The notes: generated by a model from the letters alone, not told the origin. DNA of 64,000 nt from Diplonema papillatum (GCA_030068145.1 JAPJBO010000066.1:403565-467564); one strand, 5' to 3'. Positions 40,441-51,494 are shown, counted from the stretch's first letter. Program-made: numbers and translations.

Positions 40441-41018
40441 GTCCCCAGTGGTCCCCCAGTGTTCCTCGACTTTGGTGGAACATCTCCGGCCGTCCTCCAA
40501 CCTGCATCTAGAGCAAGTTTGCCGGGACTTTCTGGATGTTTTTTGGGTACCCCGCAGGGTTGGGTGCTAGTCGGGTTCCTGTAGGGTTCCATAGGGAACT
40601 GCACTGTGGTGACCTTTCCCTGCTTTCGCATTCTGCGGCCATTCTTTGAGCCTGAACGAGCATCCAACCACTTTCTCTGGATTTTTCGGAGCATTTTGGA
40701 GCCACCTGGGTGGCCAGTTTCGAGTTTTGGTTTCAGACGACTCCCCCCTTTCTTTCTGACCAGAGGGGGTCAGTAGGTTCCAGTGGTCCCCGACTGTTTG
40801 GTGAGACATTCTCCGGCATTTTCTTCAGCCTGCACCGATCTAGGGTAAAGGAAGACGCATCCTGCCCGGAGTCGAAGATTAGCGTCGAAACTTCCTGGCT
40901 TTTCACGCACGCCCTACCCAATCCCAAAAACCCCCGCGTTGGGGGACTTTACAAGGTTTCACAACGGAGTGACACATCACCCGAAACGAGCGGCACCCGC
41001 TCACTTTTTTTGCATAAC
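40441..41018. other. non-coding, unassigned
   Basis: No gene is recognised. 40651-40705 resembles 38460-38510. The sequence just left of the MITE holds no open frame with a domain. Confidence 0.4.
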
Positions 41019-41228
41019 ATGCAGGGTCAAAACCTTGTGTCTTTTTAAAACGCTCCTGCGGGGCCGATGGAGCCCTAAAAATTTTTTCGGAAAAAAAAAA
41101 TTTTGCTCAACTTCCTCAAAAATTACTGCAGAGTTTGTTCCAAACTTTTAAAATTCAAAAAACCCATTTTTTTTCTGGAATTTTTTTTTTTGCCATTTTC
41201 AAAAAGACACAAGGTTCTGACCCTGCAT
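41019..41228. mobile_element. MITE family V, 210 bp
   Basis: Terminal inverted repeats ATGCAGGGTCAAAACC + TTGTGTCTTTTT and AAAAAGACACAAGG + TTCTGACCCTGCAT (28 bp, one mismatch) bound an A/T-rich non-coding centre. The second copy, 46724-46956, is inverted relative to this one in its interior. No exact target-site duplication is evident; an R1b repeat begins immediately at its right end. Confidence 0.85.
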
Positions 41229-41446
41229 GATAAGCACCTGCTTTGTAGGAAATGCTTGAGGAGACTGCCAGTTGCGATAGATCAAAGGAGGTAAATGTGC
41301 TGCAGCCCACACGAAACACAGGTAACCCTGGGTTTAGTGGCGGGCGTAAGCGTTCAACAAAAAAGACCCACTTTGTAGTTGTATTGTTTTCTCCCCCTCT
41401 AGCCTCCTTCGAAATGAGCACAAGGCAGTCCCTCGAGTATTTTCAG
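41229..41446 (+). repeat. SINE-sized dispersed repeat R1b
   Basis: GATAAGCACCTGCTTTG to CTCGAGTATTTTCAGC. It abuts the MITE to its left. Confidence 0.9.
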
Positions 41447-41602
41447 CCCCCTCCACACCCAAGCCTCTACGATCAACCGGAGGCTTCAAAATACCGACCT
41501 TCCAATCCACAAATAACGTTGGAAACCAAGCATTGCTTTGCTTCCAACAAATATCTCAAAGCATCTGCAGGATAACACGTTTTTTTTTTTATATTTTTTT
41601 TT

Positions 41603-41800
41603 ACATAAGTGCCAGCTTGAAAGGAAATGGTCGACGATGCTGCCCGACAAAGAACAGAAGGGATCCAAAGTGCTGTAACTACCGAACCACGTGTTGAACG
41701 GACGTGAGGTCATGCGGGTCTACCCCTACACGACAAATCACACAAACACAACAGGTCAAAAGTCCTGAGTGAGAAAACAACACACGGTGGTGTAAGCGAA
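41603..41800 (+). repeat. SINE-sized dispersed repeat R1a (3' truncated)
   Basis: ACATAAGTGCCAGCTTG to GTGTAAGCGAAGAACGAAG; the last 80 bp of the family are missing. A T-run precedes it. Confidence 0.85.
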
Positions 41801-41943
41801 GAACGAAGAAAGAAAGTGTAAGCACCCGCACATATCCCTAACTCTCGGCGGCCGGGACCCTCTTGCAACGATGCAAAAAAAAATATCTGCATGCTGCCCA
41901 AAGACGAATAGTTACTAGTACACGTCTTCTTGGCGAATAGCGT

Positions 41944-42720
41944 TCACCTCCTCTTCTTCGACACCTTGAAGCCAAAGCTCGAGAGACCAGCAGCAGCGGC
42001 CTTTCGCACTTTTCCTGTCTTTGCGGTTGGTGCAGATGCCTGGGTCAGCAACGATTCTGGCTCTGTATTCACTGGTGCAGGGGTCACTTCTGCTGTCTCC
42101 CGAGGCCGGACTTGCACGGGAACACGCGATTGCGAAAGAGGTTTCTCATCAAGAGATGAATCGTCATCCTCGCGCTTGACTCTTTCTGTAAGCGTCTGCG
42201 GCGCATTTTCAGCCACAGTGTAACCGCCTTGTCGATTATCCTGGGGAATTCGGGGCTCTCTATCTTCGGGGTATTGTGCCGGATAAAACATTCGGTGTTG
42301 AGGAGCGGCACACCCATTCTCATACGCCTCTTGCTTCGAACGTAGTTCGCCACCGAAAAGCATGCCTCGCATGCTACGGACGTCGGGGTTGCAACGGCCT
42401 CACGGACCAAGCAAGCAGCAAGGTCGCTATCGCAGTTCTGGTCGGACTCGGATTCACGTTGTGCTGACACTTTCGCGAGGATAAGGTCAGTTGCATCACC
42501 CGTAATGCTATCGACTTCATCCAGGACGTCAGCCTTCATGTACTGACAACGCGTTCGACCTGAAGTCTTTCAGCCCCCTTTTCTTGCACAAGTCTGCGAT
42601 CACGGCATCGCTCGCGTCACGCTCCTGCCCATTCCAGTTTTTCGCAAAAAATATGGAAGGGCGGTATGACGCATGCTTCCACTTGCTCAGGCGTTTCTTG
42701 TAAGATGCTTTCGCTATCAT
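41944..42720 (-). pseudogene. hAT-family transposase relic (C-terminal)
   Basis: On the minus strand the frame ending at 42084 contains ATPTSVACEACFSVANYVRS (about 42393-42334) followed by a basic RRMRMGVPLL and ECFIRHN. This is the C-terminal hAT dimerisation pattern, with Ala/Cys in place of the usual Ser-Glu-Arg. An upstream minus-strand frame (42720-42529) in another register may be the preceding part, and a third register (42372-41944) ends in a basic KKRR. So at least one or two frameshifts are present. It is unrelated in detail to the hAT remnant at 6075-7046. The N-terminal zinc finger and catalytic core are absent. Confidence 0.55.
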
Positions 42721-42779
42721 TTTGCGGAATTTCGCAGCTCCAGAGAATGCCTCAACGGAATTACCCGACTGGACCGGAA

Positions 42780-43265
42780 GTCATCCGCATGTTGAAAGCT
42801 GAAATGGACCGTGAACCGCAGGCAGAGTCCGTGATGACAGACCTGACGGTAAGCCGGAAAAGGAAGCTGGAGCACCTTTCGACACTGTGTCCGCTTGCAG
42901 CACGGTCTAGCGTTGAACGGGCTGCTCAGTCGCTCACGACTTCCTCGGTCGAAGCAGGGACCTGGCAGCAGTACTTCGTTGCTGTACGGTCCTGGACCAA
43001 CTTTGCGGACGCAATCAACTGTCGCCACTTTCCCATAGGGTCGGAAGAGTTGAGGCTATTCGTGACTACGCATACGAACGCAGATCTTACTCGGAGTGGC
43101 TCTGCGTATCGCCCGAACTTACCCATCGCAGACGAGGCGTCCAGGAAGAAAGACTCGCCAAAAGATAGTATGAAGATGTTATGTCTTGTAACTCAGGGAG
43201 CTGCGCAGGGCTTGCGCCATCACTGCCGTCTGAGACGAAGAGTTGACCGCGAAAATAAAGAAGAC
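42780..43265 (+). pseudogene. possible tyrosine-recombinase N-terminal relic
   Basis: The plus-strand frame encodes TSSVEAGTWQQYFVAVRSW followed by FADAINCRHFPIGSEELRL (about 42940-43060), a pattern like the SAM-like core-binding domain of tyrosine recombinases (T..Y..A...W..F....FP.S...L). The sequence beyond residue 140 does not give the catalytic boxes, and part of it is duplicated downstream. I read it as a broken piece of a Crypton- or DIRS-type recombinase. The start is not determined, since the hAT relic overlaps on the other strand up to 42720. Confidence 0.35.
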
Positions 43266-43608
43266 TTCAAGTTCGTACTGAATGCGAATGGCAGAGAACT
43301 GAATAGTCTTTTATTTTCGATTAGTCAACCTCGACGACCGCGCTGGAAACGTCTTCGTAGAAGAAGTCTCACGTACACTACGTACAGAGAAAAGTTTCGG
43401 AGCGTACCAGATGCAGATCTTACTCGGAGTGGCTCTGCGTATCGCCCGAACTTACCCATCGCAGACGAGTCGTCCAGGAAGAAAGACTCACCAAAAGATA
43501 GTATGAAGATGTTATGTCTTGTAACACAGGGAGCTGCGCAGGGCTTGCGCCATCACTGCCGTTTGAGACGAAGAGTTGACCGCGAAAAAAAAAAAAAAAA
43601 AAAAAACA
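43080..43608 (+). repeat. 170-bp direct repeat ending in poly(A)
   Basis: 43080-43253 and 43411-43586 are 97-percent-identical copies (GCAGATCTTACTCGGAGTGG to GAGTTGACCGCGAAAA). The first continues into unique sequence; the second passes directly into a run of 22 A (43587-43608). The spacer is about 157 bp. The second copy may have come from a poly-adenylated RNA. Confidence 0.8.
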
Positions 43609-43648
43609 TGATTTCCTGCAACGATGCAACGATGGTTAGGGATATGTG

Positions 43649-43866
43649 CGATAAGCACCTGCTTTGTAGGAGATGCTTGAGGAGACTGCCAGTTGCGATA
43701 GAACAAAGGAGGTAAATGTGCTGTAGCCCACACGAAACACGGGTGAATCTGGGTTTAGTGGCGGGCGTAAGCGTTCAACAAAAAAGACCCACTTTGGAGT
43801 TGTATTGTGTTCTCCCCCTCTAGCCTCCTTCGAAATGAGCACAAGGCAGTCCCTCGAGTATTTTTT
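43649..43866 (+). repeat. SINE-sized dispersed repeat R1b
   Basis: GATAAGCACCTGCTTTG to CTCGAGTATTTT, near-identical to 41229-41446. Confidence 0.9.
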
Positions 43867-45269
43867 ACTTCTATTCGCGATTCCTTGCGACGTTAGTTGT
43901 AGCACCCACCCGTATTGCATTGCAATACGATATCGTTACGGATATTCAACCTGCGCAAACCATAAGCAGCACCACAAATTCACAAAGAGACGGTCAGACA
44001 GACACTTACCTACTGCGGCACCACGTCAGTAAGATATGTGGACAATGGCCGAAACCACCAATGACTAACAACCAAGGTACCCACCGATCCTCTTACCTCG
44101 TGTAACCACCACTCTTACACTCGGAGCACAAAGGATATCTTCCCACGACGAAGGTCACCCGGAGACTTTAAACCCCCGGAGTTTCAAGCGAACTTTCACT
44201 CTGAAAAGCCTCTATGCAAACCACCGTTCTCACACTTCTTCCTTACTTTCAAACAGATTGGAAACCGAGGATTCAAACATGGTCATGAAGGAAATCGAAA
44301 CTCCCGAGCAATCGGAAAGGCAAAACAGCTGTTCCCCTCGGCTCAACTGCGGTTGATCGAGGGTGACATCAATTGCACTTATCGGTGGATGTCTTGGCTC
44401 TGGGAACGATGAAGACCGTGGCCAGACGCGATAGTCAATGGGAATTGCAGAAACATGAGACTCATCAGGTCGTCGAACGCATTAGCGGGCTGGGTTCGCC
44501 CCGCTTTTTCGCAAGTGGCCAGCCAGCTTCTGGATCCCCACCACACGAAACCATTTAAGCACTGTTTACAATAAATTAAGCCAGTGGCTTATATATGGGT
44601 CTGGGGCTCGGACCAAGTCCGAGCAACCAAAAAAAAAAAAAAGGACAGAATGCCCCGGCTGAGGGGCCCAGTAGTAGTGCTACAGTACAGCAGTCACACT
44701 AGCAGTACACAGCACCGGTTACTGCACCTTTGGATCATCGTTGAAGCAACGTACAGCCTCAATTTTGGAACCTGCGACTGGCCCAATAGCTTGAAAAAAT
44801 TTTCGGCGCCTGCGGCGCTGGTATTTCTGGCTTGTGTATTGTTTCATGACGTGTTGCCAAGAAAGCGAAGACCGCGGCTGTCCGCCCTGCTGTTGCAGAT
44901 TACTGCCAAGTGTTCTTGAATGATCCCGGCACACTGCTACAGTACCCCAACACTCGCCTTCTTCGCATGGTTCTTTTGCTTCCGAAGGTGATGGACAGTA
45001 GTGCCAACCACAAAAAGGTGCACCCTGTCGGATACATAAACGTGCAGTTGTGCCGCAACTGGGATTTTTAGTAACTCCGAGCAACTTATGGACAGTTACG
45101 TGGGAGGAATTTTTATATATAAGGCCCTGAATTAAGCACCGGAAAAAAAAAAACGGCGGATTCGCATCCAATGTAGCCGCACAGGGCTCGAATAGTTTTT
45201 TTGCGGAAGAAATCAAGGAAAGCGTCTACCTCTTGTTGTGAAGGACCCGTGTGAAAATCGGTAAGGTGT
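43867..45269. other. non-coding; family Q end block and family I motif
   Basis: GGTCACCCGGAGACTTTAAA with AGCGAACTTTCACTCTGAAA then GCCTCTATGCAAACCACC (44153-44225) joins family Q's end block to family I. No gene is recognised elsewhere. Minus-strand frames at 44719-45376 contain Cys-rich and hydrophobic stretches but no known domain. Confidence 0.4.
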
Positions 45270-45400
45270 TTTTCGAGACATTGCAATGTTCCAAGAAATG
45301 TAAGCCTGCACAATGAGCGAGCGAACACCATTCTGAAGATCACATCACTGTTACAGTTTACGCGTCCGTGCTTCATACGAAGATCTCTAATTCAAGACAT
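45270..45400 (+). repeat. dispersed repeat, family M
   Basis: GAGACATTGCAATGTTCC, AATGTAAGCCTGCACAATG and CTAATTCAAGACATACGACC match 15655-15790. Confidence 0.75.
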
Positions 45401-45444
45401 ACGACCACTTATTCTTGAGGGGGACAGAAGACTTGCAGTCTTTT

Positions 45445-45721
45445 TCCTTCCGAGGCTTTATTCCACACACGTATCAGGTTACCACACAACGCACACACAC
45501 GTATCAGGTTACCACACAACGCACGCACACCCTCTCCGGTAGCTCCCGGCCCGCTGACCTCCGCGGTCTTTGAAAGGTTGCCTAGTGTTCCTTCCGCGGG
45601 GGTGCCTATCCCCGCGAGTAATAAGATGCCTCTTCCAAGGCAGGTTTTATCTAGCAAGTTGGCCGGTGCTTTCTCACGGGCCCCGACGCACGCCGCGTAA
45701 CCCTCACTGTCGTTCTCTCCA

Positions 45722-45752
<31 letters not shown>

Positions 45753-45760
45753 CCCGAAGA
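45445..45760 (+). repeat. dispersed repeat, family P, with (CT)n
   Basis: ACACGTATCAGGTTACCACA occurs twice in tandem (45467, 45500). GGTAGCTCCCGG ... GGTCTTTGAAA and CTAGCAAGTTGG match 49905-50055. A (CT)n tract follows at 45724-45752. Confidence 0.65.
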
Positions 45761-45859
45761 AGCGAGGTTCGTCACGGCAGCCATCCCAAAGAAGGGAAAT
45801 AAAATCCGGAACAACGGTTGCACATGAAAGAGAAAACGAAGCCAACGAAAGTGCTAATA

Positions 45860-46020
45860 CAGGAAAACCTCCCCCAGAGAGGTTATACCCTGTACACGCG
45901 AAGAACAAGAAACTTTTGCTTTATCACTTGCATCACCTTTGACCAGTTGATGCTGATCGTCCGTTGCTGCGTTTATCAGTGCAAGCCCCAACTCCGGAAA
46001 TGTCCTCTCCTTTTCGGACC
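45860..46020 (+). repeat. dispersed repeat, family N
   Basis: TGTACACGCGAAGAACAAGA to CAAGCCCCAACTCCGGAAAT, matching 37360-37480. Confidence 0.75.
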
Positions 46021-46723
46021 GTTTCCGCACGTTCCGCGCGTGAATTAAAAATGAGCCAAAAATCATCGGAAGCCAGGGCTACGACGTCGGAATCCGTTTG
46101 ATTAAGGACCCAGTAGCCGCCAAGTCGACGAATGGGTTCAGAGGCTCGAGTGAGATGTAGGAGGTGAGCGACGTCTGACCGAAGCACGTCGCCAGCCCAG
46201 AAAAGCAGGCTGCAGTCCTGCAAATTCCACAAAAGCAAGCAAACAAAAGCAAGTGCAAAATTCTCGACCGCGCAAAAAATAAGCAAGCAAAAAAGAAAAT
46301 ATCTTCCCTTAACGACGAAGGTCACCCGGAGACTTTAAAACCCCGGAGTTTCAAGCGAACTTTCACTCTAAAAACACAAGAAGACCAACCCAAACATTCC
46401 GCAACCGCCTCCGAAATGGGCTAGTTTGACAGTTGCTGTTGTATGAGAACACCCACCAAGGCCAGCGACCACATACAGAAACTTCGAAAGAGAATCCAAG
46501 CACCTGCACGTGAGTTAGTTTGACACTTGGGGGAAAACAGGGGGAAAGTAGGCACAAACGTTCAAACGCCTGTCCAAACGCCGGTACGTGCCAGTATCCT
46601 TCTGACGATTTCATTTCCCTGGCGCTTCCAGGAGTTTCTCCTTTGAGGATGAAGATCCTTGAAAATCTCACTCTGGAAAAGAAAGAAGTCGCTGACCCCA
46701 CTTCCGCCGGTGTGCATGTTATC

Positions 46724-46956
46724 ATGCAGGTCAAAACCTTGTGTCTTTTTGGTAAGAGGGATTTAGACCCAAAAAAATGGCCACCCATTTTTTCTGGAAA
46801 AAAATTGGGGTTTTGAAAAAAATAAATTTGGAACAAAAACTGCGGTGATTTTTGATGAAGTTGAGCAATTCTTTCCCCCTCCAAATTTTTTGTTCTTGGT
46901 GGCCATCGGCCCCGCGGCAGCGTTTACCAAAAAGACACAAGGTTTTGACCCTGCAT
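46724..46956. mobile_element. MITE family V, 233 bp, inserted in repeat T
   Basis: Ends ATGCAGGTCAAAACC + TTGTGTCTTTTTGGTAA and TTACCAAAAAGACACAAGG + TTTTGACCCTGCAT are inverse (about 32 bp). CATGTTATC occurs on both sides, giving a 6-9-bp target-site duplication. The empty site is visible in copy 1 of repeat T, which lacks it. Confidence 0.9.
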
Positions 46957-46967
46957 GTTATCTTTAG

Positions 46968-47015
46968 CCATACTTCAACTTCCTTGGCATCTTTAGCCAT
47001 ACTTCAACTTCCCCG
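46968..47015 (+). repeat. tandem pair of TCTTTAGCCATACTTCAACT motif
   Basis: ATCTTTAGCCATACTTCAAC followed by TTCC occurs twice, 27 bp apart. The same motif lies in the right end of family C (26077, and inverted near 62925-62945). Confidence 0.7.
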
Positions 47016-47139
47016 AAGAAGTGCTGCCTGAAGGAATCAACCGCCTCCGGCAGTAGTACTCATTAGCATGATCGTGTGTCCAAGCTCGTCAATGCTACCT
47101 AACGACCACGACACGCACAGCACGATGCCGACACAAGCG

Positions 47140-47337
47140 AGCCACAACGGTATCTGAGGTGACACAACGGTATCTGAGGTGACACAACGGTATCTGAGGT
47201 GACACAACGGTATCTGAGGTGACACAACGGTATCTGAGGTGACACAACGGTATCTGAAGTGACACAACGGTATCTGAGGTGACACAACGGTATCTGAGGT
47301 GACACAACGGTATCTGAGGTGACACAACTGTATCTGA
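47140..47337 (+). repeat. 20-bp minisatellite, 10 copies
   Basis: The unit is GTGACACAACGGTATCTGAG, ten copies with few changes (one AAG for GAG, the last with ACTG). All three minus-strand frames are open through it. The homologous place in repeat T copy 1 (27402-27425) has a single unit, so the expansion is specific to copy 2. Confidence 0.95.
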
Positions 47338-48292
47338 GACAGGGGGGCACCGGCTGACAGAAAAACGCACAAAGAGAGCCCGCGTATCAGGGAATGATTT
47401 GTGCGTTTCGCTCGTTGACGGTCTTATCTCATCAAGCTCAACGAAAGCGAGAAGACTAAACGGCTGGTACCCCTTCGTTGCGTCTTCGGGTACCAAATAC
47501 GTTGCACTTACGAACCCCCCGAGATAGCCGCCGAATGGTGAGCAAGAGGCTAGCCCAGGTCGCACCACCAAGTTTTGTTTTTCCGATTCCTCTGGAAATA
47601 GGCGCCCAACGCCTCACTGGTTTGTGCCTCGTTGCGCGCTGAGCGTTCCCACGATGCATCGACACACTGGGGTGTGTTCACTTTGACAGAGCCACACAGA
47701 GCTGACCTCTTCTGCTGCTCCGGCGCCCATTCATGCCAGAAACACTGTCTAGTGCGTCCTGAAGTGTGGGTTCTTTAGCTTACCTGCTTGGGCACACAAG
47801 CGAATAACGGGTGATCAACCAAGGCTATCGCGTCTGGCCGCGGTCTTCATCGAAAGGTTGTCGGTACCACAAAAAGCGAACTTCCACTGGTACACTGGAG
47901 GATGTGACAAGCACCAACGTTCCACGACAAACAAAAATCAAACGAATCAAATGAGCTAGGCATACCACTTAGCTGTTAGCAGTGCTCTACAGTAGAAAAA
48001 CAAAAGGCGCTTCGTTCTGTTTGTGCGTGCCGGTTGATCGTTTCCCACTTGTTTTCTACCGTGTTTCATTTTTCAGGTTAGGAATCCTGATAAACCACCG
48101 CACCACACGCTGCCACAACTTTTTAGCTCGCACAATACAGTGTAGAGCATCCCGCAAGGTACGAAGAAGTAGTATCAACACGACCAGTATGTCAGTATGC
48201 AGGCGACTACACGTGCCCTCGTGTTTAAGATGGATATCCCCCTTGAATAAGATAATACCGCCAAAACCCGAATTATTCATCCATCTTATGCA

Positions 48293-48670
48293 CGGCGGGG
48301 GGGGGGGGGCAGTGCTGACACTACCCTGAGAGCCCCCAACGACTTTGCAAGGGACCCCCCCCCTCCCCCCCCTTCCGCAGTGCAGTTGCCTTGGAGGCTG
48401 GGTGGTCGAATTCTCTAAGGTGAAATGGTCAAAATTCCCTGGCAAAAGTGGGCCCACAAAAAATTTTCAAAGTGTGGTTTTTGGGGTATTTGGGCCAAAA
48501 AAAAAATTTTTTTTTTTCTGACCACCCACTGTGGTGACCACCTTAGAGAGTGACAGGTAGCGTCCCCCCTCCACAGTGAAAATAGCCTGTATATAGGGGG
48601 GGGGGTGGGGTCAGGTCAGATTCTGCCAACGACTCCGCAATCTGGCCGCTTAGGGCCACCCCTGGGGGGG
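48293..48670 (+). repeat. dispersed repeat, family D (and preceding shared block)
   Basis: 48377-48670 (GTGCAGTTGCCTTGGAGG ... TCTAAGGTGAAATGG ... CCACCTTAGAGAG ... CCGCTTAGGGCCACCCC) is over 95 percent identical to 60159-60470. Just left, 48298-48360 (CAGTGCTGACACTACCC ... AACGACTTTGCAAGGGACC) is the inverse of 58868-58930 beside the USP fragment. Confidence 0.9.
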
Positions 48671-48892
48671 GGGTAGGTACGTGGAGAATGGCCAACCCCA
48701 CAAACGAGCGCCTACGTCACGGTACTCAGCGAAGTTAGCGTGAACAAACCAGAATGAGTTGGTGACGGTACCTGAAGTCGTTGACAATGGGGCCCTTGTT
48801 GGGACTAAAAACGCAAGTGTCACAGAACCCAAGCACTACTCTACGAGAAAATACATAAAAACGCGGACAACAGACACAAGGCAACCCCTGCT

Positions 48893-49160
48893 CAACTGTG
48901 CTCACCTGTGATGGCACTTGCACGTTAAAGAACTCAATGCTCAACTTGTAGAACGTGGGGGGGCCAAGACTACACTCCACGAAGGAAGGTACTTGGTGTC
49001 GGTCACAAACAGTCCCGGACATGGCTAGCCATAACCCATAACGAAAGCGTGCACCATATAAACAACCCGTAACCATATAGCCCTTTCTTGCTCTAAGAGA
49101 ACCCATTCATGAACGGTCACACAGAGACCCTAAACCCCCGGAATGACTTTAACTCTAAAA
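48893..49160 (+). repeat. dispersed repeat, family Q
   Basis: GATGGCACTTGCACGTTAAAG, AACTCAATGCTCAACTTGTA and the end block GGTCACACAGAGACCCTAAA match 16812-17100. Confidence 0.75.
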
Positions 49161-49374
49161 ATGAGCAGTCGGCAGCGTACTACATGAAACGTTCCAACGC
49201 AGGTGAGTTCCGCCAGTGCGCACAAGCAAAAGAGTGAGAGATGGGCATCAGTGTCCAAGGTTTCATTGTCGCAAACGAATCCCCGTGTGCAGCGGGCGGC
49301 GCCCACGGCACTTGCATGCGGAGCTGTTTCCATGATGGAGCTACGTATCACATCATTTGTTCATTTTGTTTTTG

Positions 49375-49570
49375 AATAAGCACCTGCTTTGTAGGAAGTC
49401 CTTGAGGAAGCTGCCAGCTGCAAAAGATTTGAAGGAGCTAAATGTACTGTAGCCCACACGAAACACAGGTGAATCTGGGTTCAGTAAGAGTTCAACAAAA
49501 AGGACCCACTTTGTAGTTGTATCTCTAGCCTCCTTCGAAGTAAGCACAAGGCAGCCCCTCGAGTATTTTC
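49375..49570 (+). repeat. SINE-sized dispersed repeat R1b (diverged)
   Basis: ATAAGCACCTGCTTTGTAGG to CTCGAGTATTTTC with two small deletions. Confidence 0.85.
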
Positions 49571-49904
49571 AAAGTGTCCATTGTGGCAGGCAACAGAGGA
49601 TGCGTATCTAGTGTGCTGCGATGACTGGCAGGAGTGCAGTGATATCCCGTTTGAGCGGCCGGTTCCTACGGCTATCTCCTGGTTCGGCTCTTCTCGAAAG
49701 AGTGGGGTTGAACCCGGATGAGAATTTGGAAAAAAAAACGATGAATCTCCCAGAGTCTTTCGGTGTTGGTCAATTTGAATGGAATGGAATGAATGGTTGA
49801 ACCATCATATTTGAGGCTAAACCAAAAGACGATTCGCATTGCAAGTCTCTCTCTCTTCTCCCGCACACCCGTGCTGAGCCCGTTCAGGACTTCTAGTGCC
49901 CCCC
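49571..49904. other. non-coding, unassigned
   Basis: No gene or shared repeat was recognised. Confidence 0.4.
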
Positions 49905-50055
49905 GCATCAGCCATCGCACACACGTATCATCAGGTTACCGTACCCTTTCTGGTAGCTCCCGGTCAGCTGTGGTCTTTTGAAAAGTTCTCTCTTAGCCCG
50001 AGAAGATCTCAGCGAAGTTCTTTCTAGCAAACTTGTTTGCGCACGGCGTGTCTAG
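49905..50055 (+). repeat. dispersed repeat, family P
   Basis: ACACACGTATCATCAGGTTACC, TGGTAGCTCCCGGTCAGC and TTTCTAGCAAACTTGTT match 45465-45665. Confidence 0.6.
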
Positions 50056-51494
50056 GGGGGTCGAGTGAGGACCTAAAGAGAGACAAGAGGTATTGGGCGA
50101 CAAGCCCTGAGTGTTTGAAGCCCACTTGCTTCAGAAGCAGGGTTGGACGGGGACGATTCGGAAACTTAGGGATTCAGAATTGGAAAAATAACACAGCCAG
50201 TATCTCTCTCTCCTTGCTCCCGATCTCGCTCCCCTCAACCGATTTTGCGGTATAATCGTCCGAACGAGACGCTGGTTGTTGGAGCTTTCGTACTATCCGT
50301 CTGAGGCCCGGAACAAAAAGGACTGCAACTCTCTCCTCGTGTATTATCGGCCCCTGTGCAAATGCTTTGCGAGTATCAGGTGGGTGTGTTTGCCTGACGC
50401 AGGGGTTTTAGTCGTGCCAGTCCTTCAAACTCAATCAAAAAAACAAGTCAAGTTTGAACCGATTCACCCTGATCGAACGTTGTCGAGCCTTGTAGTTTGA
50501 AGTTAGTCTGAGTTTGATCACAGCAGCATCAAGGCAGCCCTTTCAAAGACCAGCCGCCGCAGTCAACGCCGCGTGAGCGCGGGCTTTAGATATCAGTCAT
50601 CATGTTTCAAACCCCCGATTGCGCGTTACCTGGAAGCACCCGGTGGTACGAAGGTGCAGTTGCCCGCATCCGGCCGGCGATCATCTTGCATCGGGGAGGT
50701 GACGCTACCCACTCGGACGAGTGGTGCCCTGCTACCCCAGCCTTGTGTAGTTCTGGGTTAGAATGCAAATAATCTGTGGTGATAATGTGCATCGCCGGCG
50801 TCGCGGTTATCTCTTCGCACACGTGATGCGTCGTGCTTTCGCCTCTGCAGCTCGTCTTGATCGTCGCCTCGGACGCGCGCTTGGCGCTTCGCTTCTCCTT
50901 CGACTGCTCGCCCAGCTTCGTCGGTTGCGCGTCGATATCTGCTTCTTCACGGCGCTTGCCGTGTTGTTCTTCTGTGGAGCCGTCTGCCACAAGTGTATTC
51001 GTTCTGGGTTAGAATGCAAACAATGGGTTTGCGAAGCGGCGAGGCTACATTGTAGGAGCCCCCTTTCCTCGTCCGATGGGTACCACCTTTTGAAATCGAA
51101 TTTCGTAGTCGTTTGTGCGGAGTTCTTGCGTACTTCGTGACTTCGGTTTTTGGGGGTACCTTAGACAGTTTCTTGCCGTGACCCTCGGGCCAAGCCTCCT
51201 GGAAGGATCTTGCGGAAAGCTCAAGCGAGGTGAGCAAGGTTCCATCAGAGTGATGGATGCTTGTCTGCGAGCAAAGCTCTGCGTGCGCGAAACGCACCTG
51301 TCGTTCCTGGAAAAGAACTCGGCTGACCTTACAAAGATAGTTGAATGGTCAGCATTTTGAATTCTCTGTTTGTTGATGTGCCATTTCACCTACCAGCGAC
51401 CTCGATGATACGCAGCGACTACGCTCGATTACGCGGCGATAACGCTGCACACGCACGAACTATGCACGAACTAATTGAGCCCTCGCAGTGCGAC
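50056..51494. other. non-coding; one 22-bp direct repeat
   Basis: TTCTGGGTTAGAATGCAAA followed by YAAT occurs at 50751 and 51001, 250 bp apart. A similar GTGTTAGAATGCA lies at 40308. Several open frames on both strands lack domains. Confidence 0.4.

Larger units (their letters stand above)
46140..48085 (+). repeat. long dispersed repeat T, copy 2 (with insertions)
   Basis: Same-orientation counterpart of 26590-27890. Extra pieces absent from copy 1 are a family Q end block (46312-46375), a family V MITE (46724-46956), expansion of a 20-bp unit (47140-47337) and about 270 bp at 47389-47660. Copy 1 has a single unit at the place of the 20-bp array. Confidence 0.85.

Noticed and set aside
44719-45376. 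Minus-strand Cys-rich frames
   Set aside because: No recognisable domain, interrupted by stops, and partly inside dispersed repeat M.
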